From the NCBI GenBank assembly GCA_020723225.1, contig DYJG01000013.1, positions 1,369 through 14,199 on the forward strand: 12,831 bases of DNA, written 5' to 3'. This DNA is from Desulfobacca acetoxidans (GTDB lineage Bacteria; Desulfobacterota; Desulfobaccia; Desulfobaccales; 0-14-0-80-60-11). Below, one piece after another: positions 1-6,877 of this stretch. A program made the translations under genes and the position numbers. The notes beneath the pieces were generated by a model. That model saw only the letters and a list, made by a program, of their open reading frames with translations. It was not told the origin of the DNA and made no database searches. Within the stretch, counting starts at the first letter, position 1; each line of letters starts with the position of its first letter.

Positions 1-14
1 TAAAAAAAGCAGAA

Positions 15-43
15 TTCACCGCAGAGACGCAGAAAACGCAGAG
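15..43. repeat. Dispersed CACCGCAGAGACGC-type repeat, copy 1
   Basis: The segment reads TTCACCGCAGAGACGCAGA and continues with a second CGCAGAG unit, so it has a 9-10 base internal periodicity built on GCAGAGAC. The reverse complement of the same unit is at 12490-12521, just after the histidine kinase gene. Repeats of this kind are, from general knowledge, common between genes of Desulfobacterota and related bacteria. No function is visible and it does not look like a CRISPR array, because there are no regular spacers. Confidence 0.7.
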
Positions 44-216
44 AAAAGACTTTTGCAAAAGGCTTGGCAAGGATTGAATCTTTTAAAAATAGTCTTATCT
101 TAGCTTTCAAACATATTACCCTCAGTGCAAAACCCCGGCAATGGATCAGCCTCTGATCCGCAAAAAGACTTCACCTGCCGGTACTTGCAAAAAACAATGG
201 ACTTCCCCTAGCTGCT

Positions 217-225
217 TGCTAAAAT
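217..225 (+). promoter_or_regulatory. Possible extended -10 promoter for the TolC-family gene
   Basis: The bases TGCTAAAAT match the extended -10 form TGnTATAAT with one mismatch in the hexamer. The -35 position about 17 bases upstream is poor (TGGACT-like), which an extended -10 can tolerate. It would give a leader of roughly 90 bases before the ATG at 324. This is pattern reading only; AT-rich stretches produce such matches by chance. Confidence 0.3.
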
Positions 226-311
226 AGGTTCTCATACAATCGGGGGAAATATTGGCGGCACCCGCCAACCTGCCTGGAACATTACACAGATTCATTAATT
301 TTGTGGGCCAC

Positions 312-320
312 AAGGAGGGG
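312..320 (+). promoter_or_regulatory. Strong ribosome-binding site fixing the TolC-family start
   Basis: AAGGAGGGG is close to a full match to the anti-Shine-Dalgarno sequence and sits 3-7 bases before ATG 324. It decides the start against the upstream in-frame TTG at 252. Confidence 0.85.
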
Positions 321-323
321 GAT

Positions 324-1733
324 ATGCTGTACCGGATACGTTTCGGGGCCTGGTTTCTGGCCCTGGCCATCTTGCTGACGCCTTTGGGAGTCGGGGCCAA
401 GGAAGCCCCGACGCTGACCCTTAAGGATTTGATCACCAAGGCTCTGGAATTCAGCCCGGAGGTCAAGGCCACCAAGGCGGAGACCAGGTTCGCCCAGGAA
501 CAGCAGGCGGAGGTCAAGGGTTATTATTATCCGCAATTGAATGTCGAGGCGGTGGGGGGGTTGGTCCCCAATGCCAAGCGGCCCTTTGTCTCGGGCCAAA
601 ATATTATTTACCAGCCCAATAATAACCGCATCAGCGGCATCAACGTCTTCGGACACCTGGACGCCACCGTTTTTCAACCCCTTTACACCTTCGGCAAAAT
701 CGCCTACCGGGAACGGGCCGCGGCCAGGAACATCAAGATCAAGGAATTGGGGGAGGATGCCAAACGGGGAGAAGTCATCGCCCGGGTTTCAGAAGCCTAT
801 TACGGCCTGGTGCTGGCGGAGCAGGGCAAGGACGCGGTGCGGGAAGCCCGCACCTATCTGAGCGACACCCGGGAGCGCATCACCCGGTTGCTGGCCATCA
901 ACTCTCCCAACGTCAAGGAAACCGATAAATATCGCCTGGCCATGTATGAAGGGGGCGTGGAAAAATTCGCGGCCCAGGCCGAGGAAGGCGCCAAGGTGGC
1001 CTACGAGGCCCTGAAAGCCATGATAGGCTATGGCCCGGGGCAGGACTTCAAGGTGCCCCAGGAGCTGCCCAACCCCGCGGCGGCCCCCGGCACCCTGGAC
1101 CAGCACGTGCGCACGGCCCTGGAGTTGCGGCCCGAATTCACCCAGTTGAAGGAAGGCCTGGTGGCCCGGCAACTGCTGGTGGACGCGGCCCGGGCCGACC
1201 AGTATCCTTCCCTTTTTGCCGCGGTGACCTCGGCCATTGCCGGCGCGCCGGGACGCCAGCCGGCCCGGGACCCTTATATTTACGACTATTTTAATACCAT
1301 CTACGCCTTCCCGGTGGTGGGGGTGAAGTGGCACTTCGACTTCGGCATCACCAAGGCCAAGATCAAGCAGGCCCAGGCGGAATTGGAACAGTTGCAGGAG
1401 AACGAAAGAACCGCGTTGATGGGCATTCCCGTGGAAGTGGCCCAGGCCTACGGCAAGGTCCAGGAAAATTATAAGGCCTCGGTGGGTCTGGAAAAGTCCT
1501 ACGTCAACGCCCGGCGCTGGCTCATCACTTCCTTCAGCAACTTCGACATGGGCCTGGGGAAGATGGAGGACATCTTCCAGGCCTTTGAGCGGTACGGGAC
1601 CTTCCGGGGCGATTACCTGCTGGCCCTCTACCAGTATAATCTGGGTGTGGCCCAATTGGAGAAGGCTACCGGCGCCTACCGGCGCACCCTGGCCGCCGCG
1701 GCCCCGGCCCCGGCGCCGGCCAAGGCGAAATAA
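324..1733 (+). CDS. TolC-family outer-membrane channel protein
   Basis: The 469-residue product is an outer-membrane efflux protein of the TolC/OEP family. Such proteins form a trimeric beta-barrel with a periplasmic alpha-helical tunnel and serve as the exit duct of tripartite efflux pumps or type I secretion. The N-terminus is a signal peptide: MLYRIR, a hydrophobic stretch, then GVGA before KEAP, with likely cleavage near residue 25. Typical OEP features follow: an LKDLITKALEFSPEVKATKAE helix start, then YYPQLNV leading into the first barrel strands, and a second half of the same kind (ALELRPEFTQLKEGL, then DQYPSLF), as expected from the family's internal duplication. The C-terminus is a low-complexity Ala-Pro-Lys tail. 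ATG at 324 is chosen because AAGGAGGGG lies just before it; a TTG at 252 in the same frame has no such site and would put 24 residues before the signal peptide. No adaptor or inner-membrane pump gene is nearby, so the partner is unknown. Family assignment is firm; substrate is not. Confidence 0.88.
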   Translation: MLYRIRFGAWFLALAILLTPLGVGAKEAPTLTLKDLITKALEFSPEVKATKAETRFAQEQQAEVKGYYYPQLNVEAVGGLVPNAKRPFVSGQNIIYQPNNNRISGINVFGHLDATVFQPLYTFGKIAYRERAAARNIKIKELGEDAKRGEVIARVSEAYYGLVLAEQGKDAVREARTYLSDTRERITRLLAINSPNVKETDKYRLAMYEGGVEKFAAQAEEGAKVAYEALKAMIGYGPGQDFKVPQELPNPAAAPGTLDQHVRTALELRPEFTQLKEGLVARQLLVDAARADQYPSLFAAVTSAIAGAPGRQPARDPYIYDYFNTIYAFPVVGVKWHFDFGITKAKIKQAQAELEQLQENERTALMGIPVEVAQAYGKVQENYKASVGLEKSYVNARRWLITSFSNFDMGLGKMEDIFQAFERYGTFRGDYLLALYQYNLGVAQLEKATGAYRRTLAAAAPAPAPAKAK

Positions 1734-1737
1734 TACC

Positions 1738-1768
1738 GTTTTCGGTTTTCAGTTTTCGGTTTTCGGTT
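1738..1768. repeat. TTTTCGG tandem patch
   Basis: Four to five imperfect units of GTTTTCGGTTTTC-like sequence follow directly after the TolC-family stop codon. It resembles the short tandem patch of GGGTTGC units at 12424-12486 in placement and style. It is not a terminator, because there is no stem of note. Confidence 0.6.
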
Positions 1769-1827
1769 AAAAGATTTTTGATTATCAGCAAGTTAGCAAT
1801 TTGGTTTGTCGCAGGTGCAACCGAACT

Positions 1828-1836
1828 TGGTATAAA
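1828..1836 (+). promoter_or_regulatory. Possible extended -10 promoter upstream of the 2083 gene
   Basis: TGGTATAAA fits TGnTATAAT with one mismatch. No good -35 hexamer is seen at 16-18 bases upstream. If active, it would produce a leader of about 240 bases before the ATG at 2083 that contains both hairpins and the G-run inverted repeat. Confidence 0.3.
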
Positions 1837-1874
1837 GAGGCGATGCCGAATGTCCTCTCTTGGTTGACCATCAT

Positions 1875-1906
1875 GGCCGCCGCCCGGTTTTTAGCCGGCG
1901 GCGGCC
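1875..1906. repeat. Strong GC-rich hairpin
   Basis: GGCCGCCGCCCGG (1875-1887) pairs with CCGGCGGCGGCC (1895-1906), giving a 12-pair stem with one bulged C and a TTTTTAG loop. There is no T-run after the stem on the plus strand, so it is not a standard intrinsic terminator. It lies about 40 bases downstream of TGGTATAAA, so it could form early in a transcript started there. Confidence 0.65.
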
Positions 1907-1984
1907 GTGAACTTGTTTCAAAACCGATCCGAGGCTTCAGAGAGGTTATCCACCATCAAAAAGGTGGAAATGACGGCTTTTAAG

Positions 1985-2050
1985 TCCCCCTGTTTAAAGG
2001 GGGATTTAGGGGGATTTTAGGCGGTTATAAAATCCCCCCTGCCCCCTTAA
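1985..2050. repeat. Dispersed G-run inverted repeat
   Basis: The left arm (1996-2018) is AAAGGGGGATTTAGGGGGAT plus TTT, and the right arm (2029-2050) is its imperfect complement with C-runs, separated by about ten bases. The left side also contains a small hairpin of TCCCCC (1985-1990) with GGGGGA (1999-2004). Elements of the CCCCCTAAATCCCCC kind are widespread between genes in many bacteria. It sits just before the 2083 gene and leaves no clear ribosome-binding site there. Confidence 0.65.
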
Positions 2051-2082
2051 TCCTCAGAAAACTTCGAGCCTGCCCCGAAAAT

Positions 2083-3594
2083 ATGCCGAAATTTGGTAAG
2101 ACTCTGCTGCCCTTAGGCGTCTATTTTATTTTGGCGGCGGTGGTCTTCCACCGCGACTTAAGCGTGGGTTTCCTGTGCGATGACGTCTATGCCATCGACC
2201 TGAGTTTAAAACCGTGGCTCTCTTATGAAGAGGGTTCTTATCAATTCCTGGGGCCGGCGTTTGCCGTCAATTATGCGCTGTTCCGGTTGTTTCAGTTAAA
2301 TCCCTTGCCTTATCATGTCTTTCATCTGTTCTGGGTCGTCGTCAATGCCGCGTTGACCAAGGCCCTGGCGGACAACCTGGGCCTGAAGCCCTGGCAGGCC
2401 TGGGCGGCCGGGCTGTTGGCGCTGTTTAACGCCGTGGCCGCGGAGGCCATTCTGTGGTACGCGGTTTTTCCCACGGTGATGATGACCACTTCGGTCCTCC
2501 TGGGTCTGCTCTGCCTGGCCCGCTATCGCGCCACCGGCGCCGGGATTTGGAGGTGGGCCTACCTGGGCCTGGCGCTCTTTGCCCCCTTGATGGAATCCAA
2601 GGGGGTGATCCTGCCTCTGTTGGGCTATCTTTTTGACCGTTGGTGGGGCGCGGCGGCTGCCTCCACCTGGAGGAGCAGGATTTTTTTCGGCTGGCAACTG
2701 CACCTCGCCGCCCTGGGCGTCATGGGGAGTACCCTGCTGCTGCGCGCCGGTTTGGGAATCAGGTCCTATGTAATTGATATGCCTCCCTATGAAAAATTTA
2801 AGACTTTCATGGCCACCCTGGTCAACACCTTCTTTCATGGGGTGGATGATCATATCTCGCCATTTTTGGGGGGGATTCCCTATGTGCCGGTATATTATGC
2901 CCTGTTGCTGCTGCTCCTGGCCTTGCTGTTGTGGGCGCTGCTTATCAGCCCCGGGGCGGAACGCCGGCGCTTAGCCTTACTGATCCTGGCCTGGTGGACG
3001 GCTTCCCTGCCGCACACCCTGGCGGCCAATGTTCAGCCCCGTTATTTTTATCTCCCCGGGGTTTTTGCCGCCCTGGTGCTGGTGGAAGTGTGGGAAAGCT
3101 TCAGCCGCAGGGCCCGGAAACCCCAATTGGCTTATGTTTTGGTGGGTTTGGTCTTGGCAGGTTATCTGGCCATGGACTTCAAGGGGTTTCAATATTCTTT
3201 GGACTCCTACCAGGAGGCATCCCGCATCTATGACGCCGGCATCAAATTTATTAAGGAAAAGGCACCGGTTCTTACGCCGGACACCCGTTTGCTCCTGATA
3301 GACTTCCCGGATTATATTTACAGCCGCCAGGGTCAAAGCAGGATACGCAAATATTATGCTCTGCTCTATCGCAACGCTCTTCCCTCCCACCTGCGGCTGC
3401 TTTACGGTGTGGAAAAAGTCGATGTTTCCCTGGTGCGCCTGGCCGCCCCCAGCAGGGATAATCCGGTCCCCCTGGGAAAACCGGCCACTCCTGCCGAAGT
3501 GCAGGAAATGCTGGCCCGCCCCGGAGCCCTGGCCATCCAATATCTTCCCGACCCGCCGCGTTTCGTCGAGGTTTCTAGAACCCCGAGCGAATAA
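2083..3594 (+). CDS. Polytopic membrane protein, GT-C/PMT-like glycosyltransferase
   Basis: The 503-residue product is an integral membrane protein with about ten hydrophobic segments, the first at residues 7-23. The loop after it carries FLCDDVYAID with an Asp pair at 33-34, the position and form of the catalytic or metal-binding acidic motif of GT-C fold glycosyltransferases. Residues 74-150 (PLPYHVFHLFWVVVNAAL, then AAEAILWYAVF) follow the pattern of PMT/TMTC-like proteins (P..H..N..LH, then A..E...W...). Such enzymes move a sugar from a polyprenyl-phosphate donor to a protein or glycan outside the inner membrane. The last 130 or so residues look soluble and carry no motif I recognise. The ATG lacks a good Shine-Dalgarno sequence, so a later start is possible, but residues from 7 on already form the first membrane helix. 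It stands alone, flanked by repeats, so its pathway is unknown. Membrane protein is sure; GT-C is likely; substrate is unknown. Confidence 0.6.
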   Translation: MPKFGKTLLPLGVYFILAAVVFHRDLSVGFLCDDVYAIDLSLKPWLSYEEGSYQFLGPAFAVNYALFRLFQLNPLPYHVFHLFWVVVNAALTKALADNLGLKPWQAWAAGLLALFNAVAAEAILWYAVFPTVMMTTSVLLGLLCLARYRATGAGIWRWAYLGLALFAPLMESKGVILPLLGYLFDRWWGAAAASTWRSRIFFGWQLHLAALGVMGSTLLLRAGLGIRSYVIDMPPYEKFKTFMATLVNTFFHGVDDHISPFLGGIPYVPVYYALLLLLLALLLWALLISPGAERRRLALLILAWWTASLPHTLAANVQPRYFYLPGVFAALVLVEVWESFSRRARKPQLAYVLVGLVLAGYLAMDFKGFQYSLDSYQEASRIYDAGIKFIKEKAPVLTPDTRLLLIDFPDYIYSRQGQSRIRKYYALLYRNALPSHLRLLYGVEKVDVSLVRLAAPSRDNPVPLGKPATPAEVQEMLARPGALAIQYLPDPPRFVEVSRTPSE

Positions 3595-3600
3595 TTCTGA

Positions 3601-3731
3601 TCCGAAAAGAAGCCTCACGCAAAGACGCAAAGACGCAAAGCAAGACGCAAGAACCTAGTAAAAAACAGGGAACCGGTGGGGCGGCCGTCTCTGGCCGCAC
3701 TAGAGGTTGGCGGGCGGGACGCCCGCCCCAC
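3601..3731 (-). repeat. Composite dispersed repeat, copy A (inverted relative to copy B)
   Basis: Read on the minus strand, this segment matches 10966-11099 over its full length with few differences and two short gaps. It has two modules. The first, 3676-3731, is GC-rich and bounded by GTGGGGCGG and CCGCCCCAC inverted ends. The second, 3601-3675, carries CTTTGCGTCTTTGCGTGAGG-like units (as CCTCACGCAAAGACGCAAAG on the plus strand). The match even includes the terminal TTTCGGA. It starts six bases after the stop codon of the 2083-3594 gene. No coding capacity is seen, so if it is mobile it would need help from elsewhere. Confidence 0.85.
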
Positions 3732-3740
3732 CAGCTTTTT
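3709..3740 (+). terminator. Possible terminator after the GT-C-like gene
   Basis: GGCGGGCG (3709-3716) pairs perfectly with CGCCCGCC (3720-3727) around a three-base loop, and TTTTT follows at 3736-3740. The T-run starts eight bases after the stem, which is far for an intrinsic terminator, so activity is doubtful. The stem is part of the composite repeat. Confidence 0.35.
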
Positions 3741-3953
3741 CATGATTTTAAGGTGATCAATGGCCCATGAGGAACTACCCTGATTAAGTTCCCGGAGAGT
3801 TAGGGATTAATTATTTATTTGTAAGGAAATTGTTAATCTTATCAAAACTATATTTTATCAGCAGTTTTAGAGGCCAGCGATTTTGGAAAAAGCCTTCACA
3901 AAGTTTCTGACCTATGGCAAAATAGTATACAAATTAAACCATGTTAAGAATTC

Positions 3954-4078
3954 ATACCAACTCGCAATCAAAAGGCAACAAATTGTAGGGGCGAACCTTG
4001 TGTTCGCCCCGAATGCATCTGGGCGAACACAAGGTTCGCCCCTACGAAAAAATTGTTCGTTTGATTGCGAATTCGTAT
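3954..4078. repeat. Nested palindromic element (MITE-like)
   Basis: Two perfect 25-base arms, 3985-4009 and 4021-4045, face each other around an 11-base centre. Each arm is itself a hairpin of GGGGCGAAC with GTTCGCCC. Outside these, an imperfect inverted match continues to the ends: ATACCAACTCGCAATC on the left against ATACGAATTCGCAATC on the complement of the right. The total is about 125 bases. The core belongs to the widely dispersed GTAGGGGCGAACC-type family. It has no coding capacity. Confidence 0.8.
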
Positions 4079-4095
4079 CGATAGTTTCTTATAAT
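4065..4095 (+). promoter_or_regulatory. Possible promoter for phoH and the atp operon
   Basis: TATAAT at 4090-4095 is a perfect -10 hexamer. TTGCGA at 4065-4070, inside the right arm of the palindrome, is a partial -35, but the spacing is 19 bases, longer than ideal. The next start codon downstream is phoH at 4160, giving a leader of about 55-60 bases. No other candidate of this quality is seen before phoH. Confidence 0.35.
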
Positions 4096-4159
4096 AATTG
4101 TTAAAGAAGGAGGTTGTTTAATTAATAACAACGTTAGTTTCGGATGCGAAAGGTGAGAG

Positions 4160-5461
4160 ATGAAAAAAACCTATATTTTGGATACCAATGTGCTTCTGCA
4201 CGACCCGGAATCCTTATTCTCCTTCGAAGACAATGCCATCGTTTTGCCGCTGTCGGTCATTGAGGAATTGGACCGCATCAAGAGGCGGGGCGACGACGTG
4301 GGCAGAAACGCCAGGGATGCCTCCAGAAAACTGGATGATCTCAGGCTCCTGGGCCGGCTTTCGGAAGGGGTGGATCTCCCCGGCGGCGGGTCCATCAGAA
4401 TCGAGATGAACGGCAACAAGACCTTCGATTTTTTTGAAGGCATCGATTTAAATAACGTTGATAATAGAATCCTGAAATTGGCTTATTTCCTGACTAATAA
4501 TGAGAATAATCCGGTAGTGTTGGTGACTAAAGACCTGAATCTGAGAATAAAAGCCGACGTTTTAGGAATAACAACGGAAGATTTTTACAGTGATAAAGTG
4601 GATTATGCCAAATTATACCAGGGAGTTTGTGAGCTATATTTTTCCGACCAGGAAATAGATCGGTTTTATCGGGAAGGTTTCCTCGATTTTCCGCACAATA
4701 ATCTCCATCCCCACCAGTTCTGCATCCTGAAAGTCCGGGAAAATCCGTCTATGTCCGCCCTGGCCAGATACTACGGCAAGAGGCTGCATAAGCTGTCTTA
4801 TGAGGGCAAGTCCGTCTACGGCATCAAGTCATTGAACAAAGAACAAAAATTCGCCCTGGACCTGCTGCTGGACGACCACCTCAGGATCGTCACCCTGGTG
4901 GGCAAGGCCGGGACCGGGAAGACCATCCTGGCCCTGGCCGCGGGGTTGGAAAAGATTTACGAAGAAAACGGCAGATACAACCGCATGCTGATCACCAGGC
5001 CCATCGTGCCTTTAGGCAACGACCTGGGATATCTTCCCGGAGACAAGGAAGACAAAATCAGGCCGTGGATGCAGCCCATTTACGACAACCTGGAGTATCT
5101 GTGCAATGATCATCTGCACCATAACGGCGGCACCGATTATCTCCTGAGCAACGGCAGGATCGAATTGGAGGCCTTGACTTATATCCGGGGCCGAAGCATC
5201 CCCCGGCAGTTCATCATCTGCGACGAAAGCCAGAATCTCACACCGCACGTGATCAAGACCATTCTCACCCGGGTCGGCAAGGGCAGCAAGATCGTCTTCA
5301 CCGGCGATCCGGAACAGATCGACCATCCCTATCTCGATGCCTCCTCCAACGGTTTGAGCTATTTGGTGGAAAGAATCAAAGAAGAGGAGATTTCCGGCCA
5401 CATCACCCTGGTCAAAGGGGAGAGGTCGGACGTGGCGGAATTGGGGGCCAGGCTGTTGTAA
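4160..5461 (+). CDS. phoH: PIN-PhoH family ATPase (PhoH2/YlaK type)
   Basis: The 433-residue product joins an N-terminal PIN ribonuclease domain to a C-terminal PhoH ATPase domain. The PIN part (about 1-150) starts with YILDTNVLLHD, with D8 as the first metal ligand, and has E35/E36, D101 in NVDNRILK and D125 in VTKDLN as further acidic candidates. The PhoH part has Walker A GKAGTGKT at 248-255, the conserved RPIVPLGNDLGYLPGD at 280-295 and Walker B FIICDESQ at 351-358, then TGDPEQID. In characterised PhoH2 proteins the fusion acts as an ATP-dependent RNA-unwinding nuclease; the name PhoH comes from phosphate-starvation genes, but that control is not shown here. The start at 4160 follows AAGGTGAGAG. 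The stop is 24 bases before atpD on the same strand, so co-transcription with the ATPase genes is likely. A cytoplasmic RNA role is the best guess; a link to the ATPase is untested. Both domains look intact. Confidence 0.9.
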   Translation: MKKTYILDTNVLLHDPESLFSFEDNAIVLPLSVIEELDRIKRRGDDVGRNARDASRKLDDLRLLGRLSEGVDLPGGGSIRIEMNGNKTFDFFEGIDLNNVDNRILKLAYFLTNNENNPVVLVTKDLNLRIKADVLGITTEDFYSDKVDYAKLYQGVCELYFSDQEIDRFYREGFLDFPHNNLHPHQFCILKVRENPSMSALARYYGKRLHKLSYEGKSVYGIKSLNKEQKFALDLLLDDHLRIVTLVGKAGTGKTILALAAGLEKIYEENGRYNRMLITRPIVPLGNDLGYLPGDKEDKIRPWMQPIYDNLEYLCNDHLHHNGGTDYLLSNGRIELEALTYIRGRSIPRQFIICDESQNLTPHVIKTILTRVGKGSKIVFTGDPEQIDHPYLDASSNGLSYLVERIKEEEISGHITLVKGERSDVAELGARLL

Positions 5462-5485
5462 GGGCAGCTTAGCACGAGAGTTTCC

Positions 5486-6877
5486 ATGCCTGAAGGCCAT
5501 GCCGTTTCTGCTTGCCAAGGCAAAGTGGTGTCCATCCGCGGCAGTGTGGTGGATGTCCATTTCCCTCACGGTCTTCCGGAGATGAATAATCAGCTCAGCG
5601 CCGGGGACGGCGGCCGGGTCGTCCTGGAGGTGGTGGCCCACCTGAATTCCCAGGTGGTCCGGGGCATCGCCCTGACCCCCACCCAGGGGCTGGCCCGGGA
5701 CTCCGCGGTCCTCGACCGGGGCCGTCCCCTCAGGGTCCCCGTGGGCCGGAGGCTCCTGGGCCGGGTCTTCAACGTCTTCGGCGAGGCCATCGACGGCGGG
5801 GAAGCGCTGAGCGGCGGAGAGTGGCGCTCCATCCATCAGCCGCCGGTGCCTTTGGCCCAACGGACCACCCTGTCCGAAATCTTTGAGACCGGCATCAAGG
5901 CCATCGACGTCATCGCCCCCCTGGAGCGGGGCGGCAAAAGCGGGCTCTTCGGCGGCGCGGGCGTGGGGAAGACCGTGCTCATCACCGAGATGATCCACAA
6001 TATGGTGGGCCGGCACGGGGGGGTCAGCATCTTTTGCGGCATCGGCGAGCGTTGCCGGGAGGGAGAGGAACTCTACCGGGAGATGGCGGAAGCCGGGGTC
6101 CTGGACAATACGGTGATGGTCTTCGGCCAGATGAACGAGCCGCCCGGGGCCCGCTTCCGGGTGGGCCACGCGGCCCTGACCATGGCCGAATTCTTCCGGG
6201 ACGACCTGAAGCAGGACGTTTTGTTGCTGATGGATAACGTCTTCCGTTTTATCCAGGCGGGGTCCGAAGTCTCGGGGCTGATGGGCCAGTTCCCTTCCCG
6301 CCTGGGTTATCAACCCACCCTGGGGACGGAACTGGCGGAGCTGGAGGAGCGCATCAGCAGCACGGCCAACGGCGCCATTACTTCGGTACAGGCGGTTTAC
6401 GTGCCCGCGGATGATTTCACCGACCCCGCTGCGGTCCACACCTTTGCCCATCTGTCCGCCTCCATTGTGCTTTCCCGAAAGCGGGCCAGCGAAGGTCTGT
6501 TCCCGGCCATAGACCTGCTCCAATCGAGTTCGAAAATGCTGATGCCCCGCATCGTCGACGCACGGCATTACCGGGTGGCCCAGGAGATCAGAAAGACCCT
6601 GGCCGGTTATGAGGAGCTCAAAGATATTATCGCCATGCTGGGGCTGGAAGAACTGTCCCAGGATGATCGCCGCGTGGTCTACCGGGCCCGGCGGCTGGAA
6701 CGGTTTTTGACCCAGCCCTTTTTTACCACCGAGCAGTTTACCGGCCATGAGGGCCGCATGGTGTCCCTGGAGGATACCCTGACCGGGTGCGAGCGCATCC
6801 TGAACGACGAGTTTTCCGATTATCCGGAGAGCTCCCTGTATATGATCGGCTCCATCGAGGAAGTGAAAAGGCCGTGA
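5486..6877 (+). CDS. atpD: N-type F1Fo ATPase subunit beta
   Basis: The 463-residue product is the catalytic beta subunit of F1, which hydrolyses or makes ATP at the alpha-beta interface. The N-terminal barrel begins GKVVSIRGSVVDVHFP. Walker A is GGAGVGKT at 156-163, the catalytic glutamate is E188 in GERCREG, and Walker B ends in D250 of LLLMDNVFRF. VYVPADDFTDPA (304-315) is the usual signature region. The DELSEED loop reads LEELSQDD (387-394), so it is altered but still acidic. Two positions differ from common F-ATPases: the Thr of GERTREG is Cys, and the DPLDSTS segment reads DLLQSSS. The divergence, and a beta gene that opens the operon, agree with the N-ATPase class rather than a housekeeping enzyme. 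The ribosome-binding site is weak (GAGAG), perhaps because translation is coupled to phoH. Its stop overlaps atpC by GTGA. Confidence 0.93.
   Translation: MPEGHAVSACQGKVVSIRGSVVDVHFPHGLPEMNNQLSAGDGGRVVLEVVAHLNSQVVRGIALTPTQGLARDSAVLDRGRPLRVPVGRRLLGRVFNVFGEAIDGGEALSGGEWRSIHQPPVPLAQRTTLSEIFETGIKAIDVIAPLERGGKSGLFGGAGVGKTVLITEMIHNMVGRHGGVSIFCGIGERCREGEELYREMAEAGVLDNTVMVFGQMNEPPGARFRVGHAALTMAEFFRDDLKQDVLLLMDNVFRFIQAGSEVSGLMGQFPSRLGYQPTLGTELAELEERISSTANGAITSVQAVYVPADDFTDPAAVHTFAHLSASIVLSRKRASEGLFPAIDLLQSSSKMLMPRIVDARHYRVAQEIRKTLAGYEELKDIIAMLGLEELSQDDRRVVYRARRLERFLTQPFFTTEQFTGHEGRMVSLEDTLTGCERILNDEFSDYPESSLYMIGSIEEVKRP

Larger units (their letters stand above)
1..323. other. Non-coding leader region before the TolC-family gene
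   Basis: No convincing gene is seen here. The first 45 bases hold a dispersed repeat (own entry). The rest is fairly AT-rich and leads to the strong ribosome-binding site of the TolC-family gene. A possible extended -10 promoter lies near 217-225 (own entry). An open frame on the minus strand across 146-517 runs into the real gene and has no family resemblance, so it is left out. Confidence 0.6.
1734..2082. other. Intergenic region with hairpins and short repeats
   Basis: This 349-base gap holds, in order: a TTTTCGG tandem patch (1738-1768), an extended -10-like TGGTATAAA (1828-1836), a strong GC hairpin (1875-1906), a small CCACC/GGTGG hairpin (1950-1954 with 1963-1967), and a G-run inverted repeat (1985-2050). 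A frame at 1843-1983 could encode about 46 residues from ATG 1843, but AGAGG sits too close to the start and the product resembles nothing I know, so I do not call it a gene. Confidence 0.6.
3595..4159. other. Repeat-rich intergenic region upstream of phoH
   Basis: This 565-base gap holds one copy of the composite repeat (3601-3731), a possible terminator inside its end, about 220 bases of AT-rich sequence without recognisable features, a nested palindrome (3954-4078), a TATAAT box and a perfect but orphan Shine-Dalgarno sequence. A 73-codon frame at 3883-4104 reads across the palindrome and is judged spurious. Confidence 0.6.

Noticed and set aside
252..323. TTG at 252 as the start of the TolC-family gene
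   Set aside because: No ribosome-binding site, and it would add 24 residues ahead of a signal peptide that begins properly at ATG 324.
789..1655. A 288-codon open frame on the minus strand opposite the TolC-family gene
   Set aside because: It is the complement of a gene with signal peptide and family motifs; the predicted product is His/Gly/Gln-rich shadow sequence.
1801..1983. Small plus-strand frame of about 46-60 codons between the TolC-family and GT-C-like genes
   Set aside because: Poor start context, it covers a hairpin and ends in a repeat, and the product resembles nothing known to me.
3883..4104. 73-codon plus-strand frame upstream of phoH
   Set aside because: Most of it translates the nested palindrome; such repeats give chance open frames.
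5012..6748. A 578-codon open frame on the minus strand opposite phoH and atpD
   Set aside because: It is antisense to clear atpD and phoH coding sequence, has a composition expected from a GC-rich complement (rich in His, Gly, Asp, Gln) and no recognisable domain.
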